Assembly (NCBI RefSeq): GCF_907177275.1
Contig: NZ_CAJSLV010000125.1
Location: forward strand, 165,561 to 229,560
Direction: 5' to 3'
Length of the DNA stretch: 64,000 bases
Origin: Actinacidiphila cocklensis
GTDB lineage: Bacteria; Actinomycetota; Actinomycetes; Streptomycetales; Streptomycetaceae
Every line of letters begins with the position of its first letter. Position 1 is the stretch's first letter. Shown one piece after another: positions 12,058 to 21,107 of this stretch. Position numbers and translations under genes: made by a program. The notes under the pieces were generated by a model. It saw nothing but the letters and a program-made list of their open reading frames with translations. It made no database searches and had not been told where the DNA came from.

Positions 12058-13592
12058 TCGGTCGGCTCATCGCCGGCCGGTACGAACTGGCCACCGTCAT
12101 CGGCCAGGGCGGCATGGGTCAGGTGTGGACGGCGTACGACCGGCGGCTGGACCGTCGGGTCGCGGTGAAGCTGCTGCGGCCCGACAAGGTCGCCGGCGGG
12201 GACGAGGCCGGCGAGCTGCGCCAGCGGTTCGAGCGGGAGTGCCGGGTGACCGCCCAGGTCGACCACCCGGGCCTGGTGACCGTCCATGACGCGGGGGCGG
12301 ACGGCGACGAGCTCTATCTGGTGATGCAGTACGTGGAGGGCGCCGACCTCGGCGACCATCTCGCCGAGCACGAGCCGTATCCGTGGACGTGGGCCGTGGC
12401 GGTGGCCGCGCAGCTGTGCGCGGTGCTGTCCGCGGTCCACGCGGTGCCGATCGTCCACCGCGACCTCAAGCCGCGCAATGTGATGATCCGTCCGGACGGC
12501 ACGCTCACCGTGCTCGACCTCGGGGTCGCGTCCGTGATGGACACCGACACGACCCGGCTGACCCACACCGGTTCGCCGATCGGCAGCCCGGCGTACATGG
12601 CGCCGGAGCAGGCGATGGGCGGCGCGGTCGGCCCCCGCACGGACCTGTACGCGCTCGGGATACTGCTGCACGAACTGCTCAGCGGCAACGTGCCGTTCGC
12701 GGGCACCACCGCGCTGGGGGTGCTGCACCGTCATCTGTACGAGGCCCCCGTGCCACTGCGCCAACTGCGTCCCGAGGTGCCGGAGCCGTTGGAGTCCCTG
12801 GTGCTGCGGCTGCTCGCCAAGGACCCGCAGCACCGTCCCGCCGGCGCGCAGGACGTCTACCGCGAACTGGCCGCGCTGCTGCCGCCGCCGGGGTCCGCCC
12901 ACCGGGCGCCAGGACCGCTCGACCCGACGCGGCCCTTCCTGCGGCCGCAGGCGCCCTGGCCCGACCAGGCCGCGGCACCGGCCCCCGCCGTGCCCGCGCC
13001 GCCGCCTCCGCCGCCGGCGCACGCGCCGAAGGGGGCAGACCTGGCGATGGCCGTCGACGAGGTCAAGCGGCTGCTCGACGCGGGCCGGATCACCCAGGCC
13101 GTCGACCTGCTCGGCGGCATCATCCCGGCCGCGGCCGAGAAGCACGGCGAGCACTCCCCGGTCCTGCGCGCCCTGCGCAAGCAGTATGCGGCGACGCTGA
13201 TGGAGGACGGGCAGTACCGCAGGGCGCTACCCGAACTGCGGCGGCTGTCGGACGAGTTCGCCTCGCAGTACGGCGGCGCCGACCGCCAGGCGCTGCAGTT
13301 CCGCTACGAGGCGGCGCAGTGCCTGGAGCACCTCGGCGAGCCCAGGGCCGCGCTTGCCGAATACCGGGTCCTGCTCCCGTACTTCGAGCAGTACGCCGTC
13401 ACCAGCCCCGGCACACCGCTGGACATCCGCCGCAGGACCGCCCATCTGCTGCTGTCCATCGGCGACCGGGCCGCAGCGCGCGACGTCCTGACCCGGCTCC
13501 TCTACGACGCGGGCCGTGTGCACGGCCCGCACCACCCCTTCCCCGCCGAGATCCGCAGGACGCTCGCCTGGCTCGGCCAGGTCCAGGGGTAG
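12054..13592 (+). CDS. Ser/Thr protein kinase with C-terminal helical repeats
   Basis: A 512-aa Hanks-type (PknB-like) kinase. The kinase domain spans residues 1-275, with the Gly loop IGQGGMGQVW, ATP-binding Lys at residue 39 (VAVKLL), catalytic loop HRDLKPRNV near residue 135 and a DLG in place of DFG near residue 153. The activation segment ends in GSPAYMAPEQ. A Pro/Ala-rich linker of about 60 residues leads to a C-terminal region of about 175 residues made of TPR-like helices. No transmembrane helix is seen, so membrane attachment would need a partner such as the co-translated membrane protein just upstream. DLG instead of DFG is common in streptomycete kinases and does not imply inactivity. 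Confidence 0.93.
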   Translation: MIGRLIAGRYELATVIGQGGMGQVWTAYDRRLDRRVAVKLLRPDKVAGGDEAGELRQRFERECRVTAQVDHPGLVTVHDAGADGDELYLVMQYVEGADLGDHLAEHEPYPWTWAVAVAAQLCAVLSAVHAVPIVHRDLKPRNVMIRPDGTLTVLDLGVASVMDTDTTRLTHTGSPIGSPAYMAPEQAMGGAVGPRTDLYALGILLHELLSGNVPFAGTTALGVLHRHLYEAPVPLRQLRPEVPEPLESLVLRLLAKDPQHRPAGAQDVYRELAALLPPPGSAHRAPGPLDPTRPFLRPQAPWPDQAAAPAPAVPAPPPPPPAHAPKGADLAMAVDEVKRLLDAGRITQAVDLLGGIIPAAAEKHGEHSPVLRALRKQYAATLMEDGQYRRALPELRRLSDEFASQYGGADRQALQFRYEAAQCLEHLGEPRAALAEYRVLLPYFEQYAVTSPGTPLDIRRRTAHLLLSIGDRAAARDVLTRLLYDAGRVHGPHHPFPAEIRRTLAWLGQVQG

Positions 13593-13607
13593 CCGCGGGC
13601 GGCGGGG

Positions 13608-15131
13608 TCACTCGCGGCGCAGCACCAGGTAGCCGCCGGCGTCGGCGACCAGCGAGTAGCGGGCCTCGGGGTGCAGTTGCAGGGCGTAGCCGGCCGGGTC
13701 CTGCAGCCACCCGGAGCGGTTCTCGAAGGCCAGGTAGTCCGGCGCCAGGCCGCCGGTCTGGCCGACCCAGTAGACGGTGGTCCGCCGCACGAGGCGGCTG
13801 AGCGGGCCGACGTTCGCCTCCACCGTCGCCCCGTCGGGGATCTCGGCGAGCGCCTTCTTGGCCGCCCGGGTGGGACCGTCGACCCGGTAGGCGTCCCGGT
13901 GGGTCAGCCCGGCCACCGGAAGCTGGGTGCACAGGGCGAGGGCGGCGCCCAGCATCATGGCCGGCAGCGCGCGGACCCACGAGCGCAGCCACGCCGGCCC
14001 CCGGCGGCCGCGTCCCGGGGCGCCGATCACGGCGGCGCAGTCCACCGCCGCGAGGAAGACCACCGGCATCAGGACGGCGTTGTAGTGCCAGGCGGTGCCC
14101 CAGTTCTCCGGGTAGTACGACAGGAAGCGCCAGCCCAGCGTCGGCAGCACGACGAGCAGCAGCGGCGAGCGCAGCGCGAGCAGCCCGCCGGCCGGCAGCA
14201 GGATCCACAGCACCGTGCGCAGCGCGGTGGCCGGCGGGACGTGGGAGGTGAGCGTTCCGTCGCCGTTGATGTGGTTCAGCGCGTCGTAGCCGGGGCCGTG
14301 GAAGGCCGGGATGAGCCAGCTGACCTCCCAGGCCGACGCGACGGCGCCGAAGGCGGCGAGGCCGAGCGCCCAGGTGCGTACGTAGCCGCCGCCTTTCGTG
14401 CCGCGCACCGTGTCGTGCCCGGCCCGCAGCCACACCACCGCGCCGATCATCACGATCGCCGCGCCCATGTCCTCCTTGACCAGCACCAGGGAAACCGCCC
14501 ACCCCATCGCCGTCCGCCAGCGCCGCCGCAGTACCGCGGCCAGCGAGAACGCCAGCAGCGGCACGGCGAAGGCGATCTCGTGGAAGTCGAAGTCGACCGC
14601 GCGCTGCACACCCCAGGACAGCCCGTACGCGGCCCCGACCGCCAGCCCGCGGCCGCGGCCGAGCAGCCGCGCCGCGGCGCCCGTCACGGGCACGACCGAG
14701 AGCGCGAACAGCAGTGCCTGCGCCACCAGCAGCGTCGCGGACGTGGGGAAGAGCCGGTAGAGGGGCGCGATCAGCGCGATGATCGGGCTGAAGTGGTCGC
14801 CGAGCACGTCGAAGCCCGGCCCCTTCAGATCGGCGACGGGGGCGTGCAGATGGGCGTAGCCGCGTACGGCCTGCTCGAAGATGCCCAGGTCCCAGGACAT
14901 CGTCTCCATCCGGCGGTAACGCGACAGCGAAAGCGCCGCGTAGAGGGCGAGGAAGCCCGTGGCGAGCAGCCACGGGTCGAGGCGGGCCGGCAGGCGCCAC
15001 CGCCGGCCGGCCGCCGCAACGGGTGCCGTGGTGGCCGCCGCCGGGTGGACCCGCACGGGCGGGGCAATGTCCCGCGGCCCGGACTCCTGGGCCGGCAGTA
15101 CGGCCTCCGCACTGTCCCTGTCACCGTCCAT
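13608..15131 (-). CDS. DUF2079 polytopic membrane protein (paralogue 2)
   Basis: A 507-aa membrane protein clearly paralogous to the one at 6653-8257. It shares MSWDLGIFEQAV, GLSWGVQRAVDFDFHEIAFA, IPAFHGPGYDALNHINGDG, YYPENWGTAWHYNAVLMP, IPDGATVEANVGPLSRLV and TTVYWVG. It lacks the hydrophilic insert of paralogue 1. The long reading frame continues upstream to 16292 but crosses the divergent nuclease gene; ATG at 15131, with GGGAGG 8 bases before it, is the credible start. Its stop is 16 bases from the convergent kinase gene. Function unknown; a glycosyltransferase-like membrane enzyme is possible by fold only. Confidence 0.88.
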   Translation of the reverse strand: MDGDRDSAEAVLPAQESGPRDIAPPVRVHPAAATTAPVAAAGRRWRLPARLDPWLLATGFLALYAALSLSRYRRMETMSWDLGIFEQAVRGYAHLHAPVADLKGPGFDVLGDHFSPIIALIAPLYRLFPTSATLLVAQALLFALSVVPVTGAAARLLGRGRGLAVGAAYGLSWGVQRAVDFDFHEIAFAVPLLAFSLAAVLRRRWRTAMGWAVSLVLVKEDMGAAIVMIGAVVWLRAGHDTVRGTKGGGYVRTWALGLAAFGAVASAWEVSWLIPAFHGPGYDALNHINGDGTLTSHVPPATALRTVLWILLPAGGLLALRSPLLLVVLPTLGWRFLSYYPENWGTAWHYNAVLMPVVFLAAVDCAAVIGAPGRGRRGPAWLRSWVRALPAMMLGAALALCTQLPVAGLTHRDAYRVDGPTRAAKKALAEIPDGATVEANVGPLSRLVRRTTVYWVGQTGGLAPDYLAFENRSGWLQDPAGYALQLHPEARYSLVADAGGYLVLRRE

Positions 15132-15443
15132 GCGCGGGTCCTCCCTTCGCGTCGGCCGCCCCGCGATACGCCACGGACCGACCGTTTCGCCCCGGTTCGG
15201 GGCGTTAACAGCTTGACGACGACTCAGGCGGGTCCCGACCGCGGCACGCCGGGATTGGTCCGGTCGCCGCAGCCGGCGGCAGGCGTGCCGAGGTGGGGGC
15301 CGTAGTCTCCGCCGTTGGGGGAAGGAAACTGACGAACCGTTCTTCCGCTCGTCGTACCGGTCGCCGCACCCGGCCGGCCCGACCCGCACCAGTACCGACC
15401 CGGCCAGGACCCGGGACACCCGTACGACCCTTGAGAGGCACAG
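15132..15443. promoter_or_regulatory. 312-bp divergent intergenic region
   Basis: This region separates the divergent DUF2079 and HNH-nuclease genes. TTGACG at about 15213 and TAGTCT at 15303-15308 are possible promoter elements for the nuclease, which would then have a leader of about 130 bases. I see no strong hairpin or operator here. Confidence 0.3.
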
Positions 15444-16187
15444 ATGGCGCAGTTGGCGCACAAGAACACCGGGACCGCCCGCACCCTGGTCTGCGCGGCG
15501 GCCCTCGCCGTCGCCCTGGGCGGCTCCCTGGCGGGCTGCAAGGACCCGACAGTCGGCGCGGGCACCAGCAGCGCCACGCCCCCCGGCGCGGGCGCTCCCA
15601 GCGGCAAGGTCGGCGCAAAGGGCAGCGCCCTTGCCGCGGTCGACGCACTGACGGTGAAGGGCCGGGCGCCGAAGACCGGTTACTCGCGGGACCGCTTCGG
15701 CCCCGCATGGGCGGACACCGACCACAACCACTGCGACACGCGCGACGACATACTCAAGCGCGACCTGCGCAAGACGTCCTACCGCGACGGCGCCAAGAAG
15801 TGCATCGTCACCTCGGGCGTCCTCGCCGACCCATACACCGGCACGCAGATCACTTACACCCGCGGCGCCAGCAAGGTCGACATCGACCACGCCGTCGCCC
15901 TGTCCGACGCCTGGCAGAAGGGCGCGGCGCAGTGGACTGACGACAAGCGCGAGGACTTCGCGAACGACCCGCTCAACCTGCTCGCCGTCGACTCCTCCAC
16001 CAACCGCCGCAAGAGCGACGGCGACACCTCGACCTGGCTGCCGCCGAACTCCGCCTTCCGCTGCCACTATGTGGCGCGACAGGTGGCGGTGAAGAAGAAG
16101 TACAGCGTGTGGGTGACCTCGGCGGAGCGCGACGCGATGCGCAAGGTGCTCAACGGCTGCCCCTCGGAGCCGCTGCCGGCCGGCTGA
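15444..16187 (+). CDS. Secreted HNH endonuclease-like lipoprotein (DUF1524/GmrSD C-terminal type)
   Basis: A 247-aa exported protein. The N-terminus has a signal sequence ending in the lipobox LAGC, so it should be anchored to the outer membrane face. The catalytic region resembles the DUF1524 His-Me finger: KVDIDHAVALSDAWQKGA near residues 148-165, then DPLNLLAVDSSTNRRKSDGD, with HYVARQVAVKKKYSVWV near the end. The DH and N residues of the HNH motif are present. Such secreted nucleases are widespread in actinomycetes and are thought to act on extracellular nucleic acid; substrate is inferred. ATG start follows GAGAGG with 5-nt spacing. Confidence 0.88.
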   Translation: MAQLAHKNTGTARTLVCAAALAVALGGSLAGCKDPTVGAGTSSATPPGAGAPSGKVGAKGSALAAVDALTVKGRAPKTGYSRDRFGPAWADTDHNHCDTRDDILKRDLRKTSYRDGAKKCIVTSGVLADPYTGTQITYTRGASKVDIDHAVALSDAWQKGAAQWTDDKREDFANDPLNLLAVDSSTNRRKSDGDTSTWLPPNSAFRCHYVARQVAVKKKYSVWVTSAERDAMRKVLNGCPSEPLPAG

Positions 16188-16353
16188 TCCCCCGTCCGCA
16201 GAACCCCCGGTACATCGCGCCGGGACGCAGCCGCGCGGCAGCTGTGCGGATCCTGTTGGCCGTAGTGCTGGATATCGGCGGCCCTGGATCAATATCCTCG
16301 TGCTCGATCATCACATCAGCATCGTGAGGCTTGTTCCCTGCCGGGAGGCACCC

Positions 16354-17007
16354 ATGGTCCGCCGCCGCACCGCCGTCTCGATCGCCGCAGCCGCGCTGCT
16401 GCTGGCATCGCCCGCCCTCACCGCGTGCGGGTCGGGACCGGCGCAGCCAGGTGCCGCGGCCGTGGTCGGAGGCCAGCGGATCACCGTGTCCTCGCTCCAG
16501 GACAAGGTCAACGAGGTACGGGCGGCGCAGGCCGCCTCCCCGCAGGCCGCCCAACTGGTCTCGGCGAGCGGCAAGCTGTCGGCCCAGACGCTGAGCATGC
16601 TGGTGCAGAACACCGTCATCGAACGGGCCGCCTCCGACGCCGGGGTGACGGTCAGCGACAGCGAGGTGGAGCAGCAGAAGGCGGCCGCGCTGCAGCAGTT
16701 CGGCGGTAGCGAGCAGGCGCTGGACGCGGCCCTGCTGCAGCAGTACGACATCGTGCCGTCCGGCGCCGACAGCTTCTTCCGCACCAACGCGCTTGTCGGC
16801 AAGCTGATCATGAGCCTGGGCTTCCAGCCGGGCAGCGACGGCGGGCAGACCGCGATCGTCAACGCGATCTCCAAGACCGCGGACAAGCTGGGCGTGAAGA
16901 TCAACCCGCGCTACGGCGTCTGGGACTCGAAGAAGGCGATCATCGGCGCCGCCACCGACCCGTGGGTTGTCACCAGGACCCCGAGCGCGGTCGCGCCGGC
17001 GGCGTGA
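16354..17007 (+). CDS. SurA-N-like lipoprotein
   Basis: A 217-aa lipoprotein with signal peptide and lipobox LTAC. The mature part begins AAAVVGGQRITVSSLQDKV, the typical opening of SurA/PrsA N-terminal chaperone domains, followed by helices rich in Gln and Ala. No parvulin isomerase domain is seen, so it would act as a holdase at most. ATG chosen because GGGAGG precedes it by 5 bases; an in-frame ATG 54 bases upstream lacks a site. It lies 35 bases before mazG, an arrangement that is conserved in Streptomyces as I recall, although mazG appears to have its own promoter. Confidence 0.85.
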   Translation: MVRRRTAVSIAAAALLLASPALTACGSGPAQPGAAAVVGGQRITVSSLQDKVNEVRAAQAASPQAAQLVSASGKLSAQTLSMLVQNTVIERAASDAGVTVSDSEVEQQKAAALQQFGGSEQALDAALLQQYDIVPSGADSFFRTNALVGKLIMSLGFQPGSDGGQTAIVNAISKTADKLGVKINPRYGVWDSKKAIIGAATDPWVVTRTPSAVAPAA

Positions 17008-17041
17008 CGCGCCTGTCGGACCCTCGCGGTACGTTCGAGGT

Positions 17042-18079
17042 GTGAACGATCTCGACGACACCGCGGACGGCCCCGGCCGGCTGATCCTGCTCACCACCAG
17101 CCACCGGGTCGCGCCCGGCCAGCTGTCCTGGCCGGCCTGGCAGACGCTGCGCGAAGCCGACCTGGTGCTGTGCGCGGACCCCGGCCACCCGCAGCTTTCG
17201 TTCCTGCGGGAGGCCGGCGTCGCCGTCGACGTGGCGGCGCCCACCGGCCGGGAGCTGGCCGAGGCGACGGCCGGCGGCCGCACGGTGGTGTATCTGCCCG
17301 CGGGCGGCGGCGAGGGCGACCGGGCGGTCACCGACGAGCTGGCCAGGCTCGGCGGCTCGGGGCGGGTCGCGATGCCCGACCTGGAACTGCTGCCGGGGTC
17401 GTACGACCTGCCGGGCGCGCGGCTGCTCGACCTGGTGCAGGTGATGGACCGGATCAGGGCCGAGTGCCCGTGGAGCAGCCTGCGCACCCACGAGGACCTG
17501 GCGAAGTACGGCATCGAGGAGATGTACGAGCTGGTCGAGGCGATCGAGGAGGGCGACCGGGAGGCGGTGCGCGAGGAGTTGGGGGACGTCCTGCTCCAGG
17601 TGGTCTTCCACGCGGTGATCGCCGAGGACGACCCGGACGAGCCGTTCGGGATCGACGACGTGGCCGCGGGGCTGGTCGCCAAGCTGGTCCACCGGCACCC
17701 GCACATCTTCGGCGACGAGGTGGCGGAGACCCCCGAGCAGGTGCGGGCGAACTGGATACGGCTCAAGGGCGTCGAGAAGTCCCGCGACTCGGTCACCGAC
17801 GGCATCCCGATGGCGTCCCCCGCGCTGGCGCTCGCCGCCAAGCTGGCCGGCCGCGCGAGAGACGCGGGGCTGCCGCTGCCGGTCACCCCGCCCGCCCCGC
17901 TCTACGACGACGAGGCGGCGCTGGGCGACCACCTGCTGGCCGAGGCCGCCGCGGCCCAGTCGGCGGGCATCGACCCCGAGGCGGCGCTGCGGCACGCGGC
18001 ACGCCGCTACCGCGCGGCCATACGCGAGGCGGAGGTCGGGGCCGGGGAGGCGGACGGGCACGACGAGCCGGAGCGGTAG
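17042..18079 (+). CDS. mazG: Nucleoside triphosphate pyrophosphohydrolase MazG with extra N-terminal domain
   Basis: A 345-aa MazG, which hydrolyses non-canonical or excess NTPs to NMP and pyrophosphate. The MazG fold lies at about residues 120-260, with signatures MDRIRAECPW, EEMYELVEAIEEGD, REELGDVLLQVVFHA and FGDEVA; the ExxE and ExxD metal ligands are present. Residues 1-110 (LILLTTSHRVAPGQLSWPAW, EADLVLCADP) look like a shortened tetrapyrrole-methylase-type domain, which is fused to MazG in some bacteria; no obvious SAM-binding motif is intact. GTG start: TACGTT at 17030-17035 lies 6 bases before it, so the message is probably leaderless. Confidence 0.92.
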   Translation: MNDLDDTADGPGRLILLTTSHRVAPGQLSWPAWQTLREADLVLCADPGHPQLSFLREAGVAVDVAAPTGRELAEATAGGRTVVYLPAGGGEGDRAVTDELARLGGSGRVAMPDLELLPGSYDLPGARLLDLVQVMDRIRAECPWSSLRTHEDLAKYGIEEMYELVEAIEEGDREAVREELGDVLLQVVFHAVIAEDDPDEPFGIDDVAAGLVAKLVHRHPHIFGDEVAETPEQVRANWIRLKGVEKSRDSVTDGIPMASPALALAAKLAGRARDAGLPLPVTPPAPLYDDEAALGDHLLAEAAAAQSAGIDPEAALRHAARRYRAAIREAEVGAGEADGHDEPER

Positions 18080-18102
18080 GCCGGTTCACGTACCGTCGGG
18101 GG

Positions 18103-19392
18103 ATGACCGACCGCGCCGCCATGCCCGAGCTGTTCACCTGGGAGTTCGCCACCGACCCCTACCCGGCCTACGCCTGGCTGCGCGAGCACGCCCCGGTGCA
18201 CCGCACGACGCTGCCCAGTGGCGTCGAGGCCTGGCTCGTCACCCGGTACGCGGACGCCCGGGAGGCGCTGGCGGACCCGCGGCTGAGCAAGAATCCGGTG
18301 CATCACGCGGAGTCGCCCGGCGCGCGGGGGAAGACCGGCATCCCGGGGGAGCGCAGCGCCGACCTGATGACGCATCTGCTCAACATCGACCCGCCCGACC
18401 ACACCAGGCTGCGCCGCCTGGTGTCCAAGGCGTTCACCCCGCGCCGGGTCGCCCTCTTCGGGCCGCGGGTGCAGCAGCTGACGGACCGTTTCGTGGACGG
18501 CTTCGCGGCCCGCGGCGAGGCGGACCTGATCCACGAGTTCGCCTTCCCGCTGCCGATCTACGCGATCTGCGACCTGCTGGGGGTGCCGGCCGAGGACCAG
18601 GACGACTTCAGGGACTGGGCCGGGATGATGATCCGGCACGGCGGCGGTCCGCGCGGCGGCGTGGCGCGCTCGGTCAAGCGGATGCGCGCGTATCTGGTCG
18701 AGCTGATCCACCGCAAGCGCGCGGAACTGGCCGCGAGCCCCGCCGGGGATGCGGACGACGGCGCGCCCGACGACCTGATCTCCGGCCTGATCAGGGCGAG
18801 CGACCACGGCGAGCACCTGACCGAGAACGAGGCCGCCGCCATGGCCTTCATCCTGCTCTTCGCCGGCTTCGAGACGACGGTCAACCTGATCGGCAACGGC
18901 ATGCACACCCTGCTGACCCATCCAGGACCGCGTGCCGAACTGCAGGCCTCCCTGGCCCGCGGCGAGAGCGCCCTGCTGGAGACCGCCGTCGAGGAACTGC
19001 TCCGCCACGACGGCCCGGTGGAGCTGGCGACCTGGCGCTACGCGACGACGCAGCTGGCCATCGGCGGGCAGCCGATCACGGCGGGCGACCCGGTCCTGGT
19101 GGTTCTTGCCGCCGCCGACCGCGATCCCGCGCGTTTCACCGCGCCCGACGCCGTATACCTCGCAAGGGCCGACAATCCGCATCTGGGATACGGACACGGC
19201 ATCCACTACTGCCTCGGCGCCCCGCTGGCCCGGCTGGAGGCCAGGACCGCGCTGGCGACACTGCTCACCCGGCTGCCGGACCTGCGGCTCGCCGCCGATC
19301 CCGCCGACCTGCGCTGGCGCGGCGGCCTGATCATGCGCGGGCTGCGGACCCTGCCGGTGGCCTTCACGCCCGAGGCGGCGCACCTGAACTGA
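18103..19392 (+). CDS. Cytochrome P450
   Basis: A 429-aa soluble bacterial class I P450. The I-helix carries AGFETT near residue 253 (acid-alcohol pair E-T), the ExxR motif is ELLR near residue 303, and the haem loop is GYGHGIHYCLG with the thiolate Cys at residue 370. The usual Phe of the loop is Tyr here. Sequence style is that of the CYP105/107 macrolide-type group. No ferredoxin or reductase gene adjoins it, so electrons must come from elsewhere; substrate unknown. ATG has a TACCGT box ending 6 bases upstream, consistent with leaderless initiation, and it follows mazG by only 23 bases. Confidence 0.94.
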   Translation: MTDRAAMPELFTWEFATDPYPAYAWLREHAPVHRTTLPSGVEAWLVTRYADAREALADPRLSKNPVHHAESPGARGKTGIPGERSADLMTHLLNIDPPDHTRLRRLVSKAFTPRRVALFGPRVQQLTDRFVDGFAARGEADLIHEFAFPLPIYAICDLLGVPAEDQDDFRDWAGMMIRHGGGPRGGVARSVKRMRAYLVELIHRKRAELAASPAGDADDGAPDDLISGLIRASDHGEHLTENEAAAMAFILLFAGFETTVNLIGNGMHTLLTHPGPRAELQASLARGESALLETAVEELLRHDGPVELATWRYATTQLAIGGQPITAGDPVLVVLAAADRDPARFTAPDAVYLARADNPHLGYGHGIHYCLGAPLARLEARTALATLLTRLPDLRLAADPADLRWRGGLIMRGLRTLPVAFTPEAAHLN

Positions 19393-19585
19393 CGAGACGT
19401 CAGGGCCGTGACCCCGACGTGACGAGCGCTACATCGACTTGTGATCCCCAGGCCAACACCGCTACGTTCTGCGGTCAACGCGAGGCACGCACGGCTCGCG
19501 GGACGCGCCGCTCCCCACGGTGCGCGGCACTTGCCGGTGACGGCGGGCCGCGCGGGCGCGTAAGGCTGTGAAGAAAGGCGACCGC

Positions 19586-20575
19586 ATGCTCTCGTCAGGG
19601 AACGGCAGGCACCGACGCCCCCGCCAGGCCCCCGCGGCCATGGTGACGGTCGCGGCGACCGGCGCAGGCCTCGCGCTGCCACTGCTGGGCGCGGGTGCCG
19701 CGCACGCCGGGGACGCCGGCCCCTGGGACAAGGTCGCGATGTGCGAGACCGGCGGCCTGTGGAACGCGAACACCCACAACGGCTTCTTCGGCGGACTCGC
19801 CATCACCGAGGACACCTGGCGCCAGTACGGCGGCACGGTCTACGCACCGCTGCCCGACCTGGCCTCCAGGGCGCAGCAGATAGCCGTGGCCGAGAAGATC
19901 CTCGCCGACCTCGGACCCGACGCCTGGCCGGGCTGCGAGCCGGGCAGGGCGGTGGCGAAGGACACCGGGAAGCCGGACGCGGACCCCGGCAGTACCGCCA
20001 CCGCCACACCGGCGCCGACCACTCCTGCGGACACCGGCGCACCCGCAGCCACCCCGACGCCCACGCCCACCGACCCCACGGCCACGCCCGCCCCCACCGA
20101 CCCCACGGCGCCGACGACCGCGCCGCCGGCTTCCGGTACGCCGACCGCCCCCCCGACGGGCACGGCGACGCCCACCCCTGCCGACCCCGGCACGCCCACT
20201 GGCAGCACCGCTCCCGCCATCCCGGCGGCCCCGACGACCCCCAGCACCCCCGCCGAGGGCAGCGGCCGCCACGCACGCCCGTACAGCCCCACCGACGAGG
20301 CGCTGGCGGCGGCCGACCGGGCGACCCGTACCGAAACCACCGGGCTCACCGCGAAAGCCCCGGATGCCAACGACCAAGGCAACACCGGCAATACGGACAC
20401 GAGCGCCGTTACGGACCCGGGTACGTACAAGGTGGACTCGGGTGACTCGCTGTCCGGGATCGCGGCCGATCTTGACGTCACGGGCGGCTGGCACCGCCTC
20501 TACGACGCCAACCAGCAAGTGATCGGCGACAATCCAAACCTCATCAAACCTGGACAGATCCTCGACCTCGGCTGA
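19586..20575 (+). CDS. Secreted Rpf-like transglycosylase with LysM domain
   Basis: A 329-aa secreted protein. After a signal peptide ending AHA near residue 41, a resuscitation-promoting-factor (transglycosylase-like) domain runs to about residue 120 (WDKVAMCETGGLWNANTHNG), with the catalytic Glu following Cys. A long Thr/Pro/Ala linker of about 115 residues leads to a C-terminal LysM peptidoglycan-binding domain (YKVDSGDSLSGIAADLDVTG, ending PGQILDLG). It should cleave cell-wall glycan during outgrowth and germination. ATG chosen with GAAAGG seven bases upstream rather than the GTG six codons earlier. TACGTT at about 19463 may be its -10 box. Unlike its neighbour it has no visible riboswitch. 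Confidence 0.92.
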   Translation: MLSSGNGRHRRPRQAPAAMVTVAATGAGLALPLLGAGAAHAGDAGPWDKVAMCETGGLWNANTHNGFFGGLAITEDTWRQYGGTVYAPLPDLASRAQQIAVAEKILADLGPDAWPGCEPGRAVAKDTGKPDADPGSTATATPAPTTPADTGAPAATPTPTPTDPTATPAPTDPTAPTTAPPASGTPTAPPTGTATPTPADPGTPTGSTAPAIPAAPTTPSTPAEGSGRHARPYSPTDEALAAADRATRTETTGLTAKAPDANDQGNTGNTDTSAVTDPGTYKVDSGDSLSGIAADLDVTGGWHRLYDANQQVIGDNPNLIKPGQILDLG

Positions 20576-20785
20576 GCCGCGGCCGCCGGAACGGCGAACA
20601 GCCGTGCCACGCACGCCCGGTGACAAATCGGGCGTAGGGTATTTCCCGGCCGCGCGGCGATGTGACAAGGCTCTCCCCGAAGCTGTGACCGGCCGCTCGC
20701 TCCCTGCTGAAATGCGGCCGTCCGACCTGCGGGTTCTCCCACTCCCCGAATCGCGGACGGCAGTTGGCGCCCGAAACGCGAGTGT

Positions 20786-20815
20786 TTGTTCAACGGGGTC
20801 CGGTGTGCTTAACGT
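20786..20815 (+). promoter_or_regulatory. Promoter of the riboswitch-rpf transcript
   Basis: TTGTTC and TAACGT are separated by 18 bases. Transcription would start near 20822, just before the riboswitch aptamer. The 200 bases between the upstream gene and this point show no other feature. Confidence 0.55.
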
Positions 20816-20841
20816 CTAAGCGCTCGCCACAGCGGGCCCCG

Positions 20842-21085
20842 CCGGAGCGGAACGCCGAGTCCTGCCGCCGCGCCCGACGGGCACAGTCGACGCGAAAGCG
20901 CCGCAGGCAGGAGCGGGGGACCCACGGTCTTCCGCCGGACCAGAGGCATTACGCCGCGCAGCACGGACAGCACGCCGCTGCGAGGAGTACGCCACCGGTC
21001 CGGCTCGGGGTGAAGCCGGGCATCCGCGTCCGTATCGCGGTGCCGGCCGGGCAACTCACGTCCGAACCCGACAGCTGACCTCGTA
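20842..21085 (+). ncRNA. Cyclic di-AMP (ydaO/yuaA-type) riboswitch leader
   Basis: The leader carries blocks typical of the actinobacterial ydaO motif: AACGCCGAGTCCTGCC at 20851-20866, GGAGCGGGGGACCCACGG at 20909-20926, GGGGTGAAGCCGGGCATCCG at 21007-21026 and GAACCCGACAGCT from 21063. In Streptomyces this riboswitch class precedes Rpf-type cell-wall hydrolase genes and shuts them off when c-di-AMP binds. Boundaries are approximate; I judged the motif by eye without a covariance model. Confidence 0.82.
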
Positions 21086-21107
21086 GGCGTCGGTGAGGGA
21101 CACACAT

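Noticed and set aside
13608..16292. 894-codon reading of the second DUF2079 gene
   Set aside because: The upstream 387 codons run antisense to the HNH-nuclease gene and lack a ribosome site; ATG at 15131 has a clear one.
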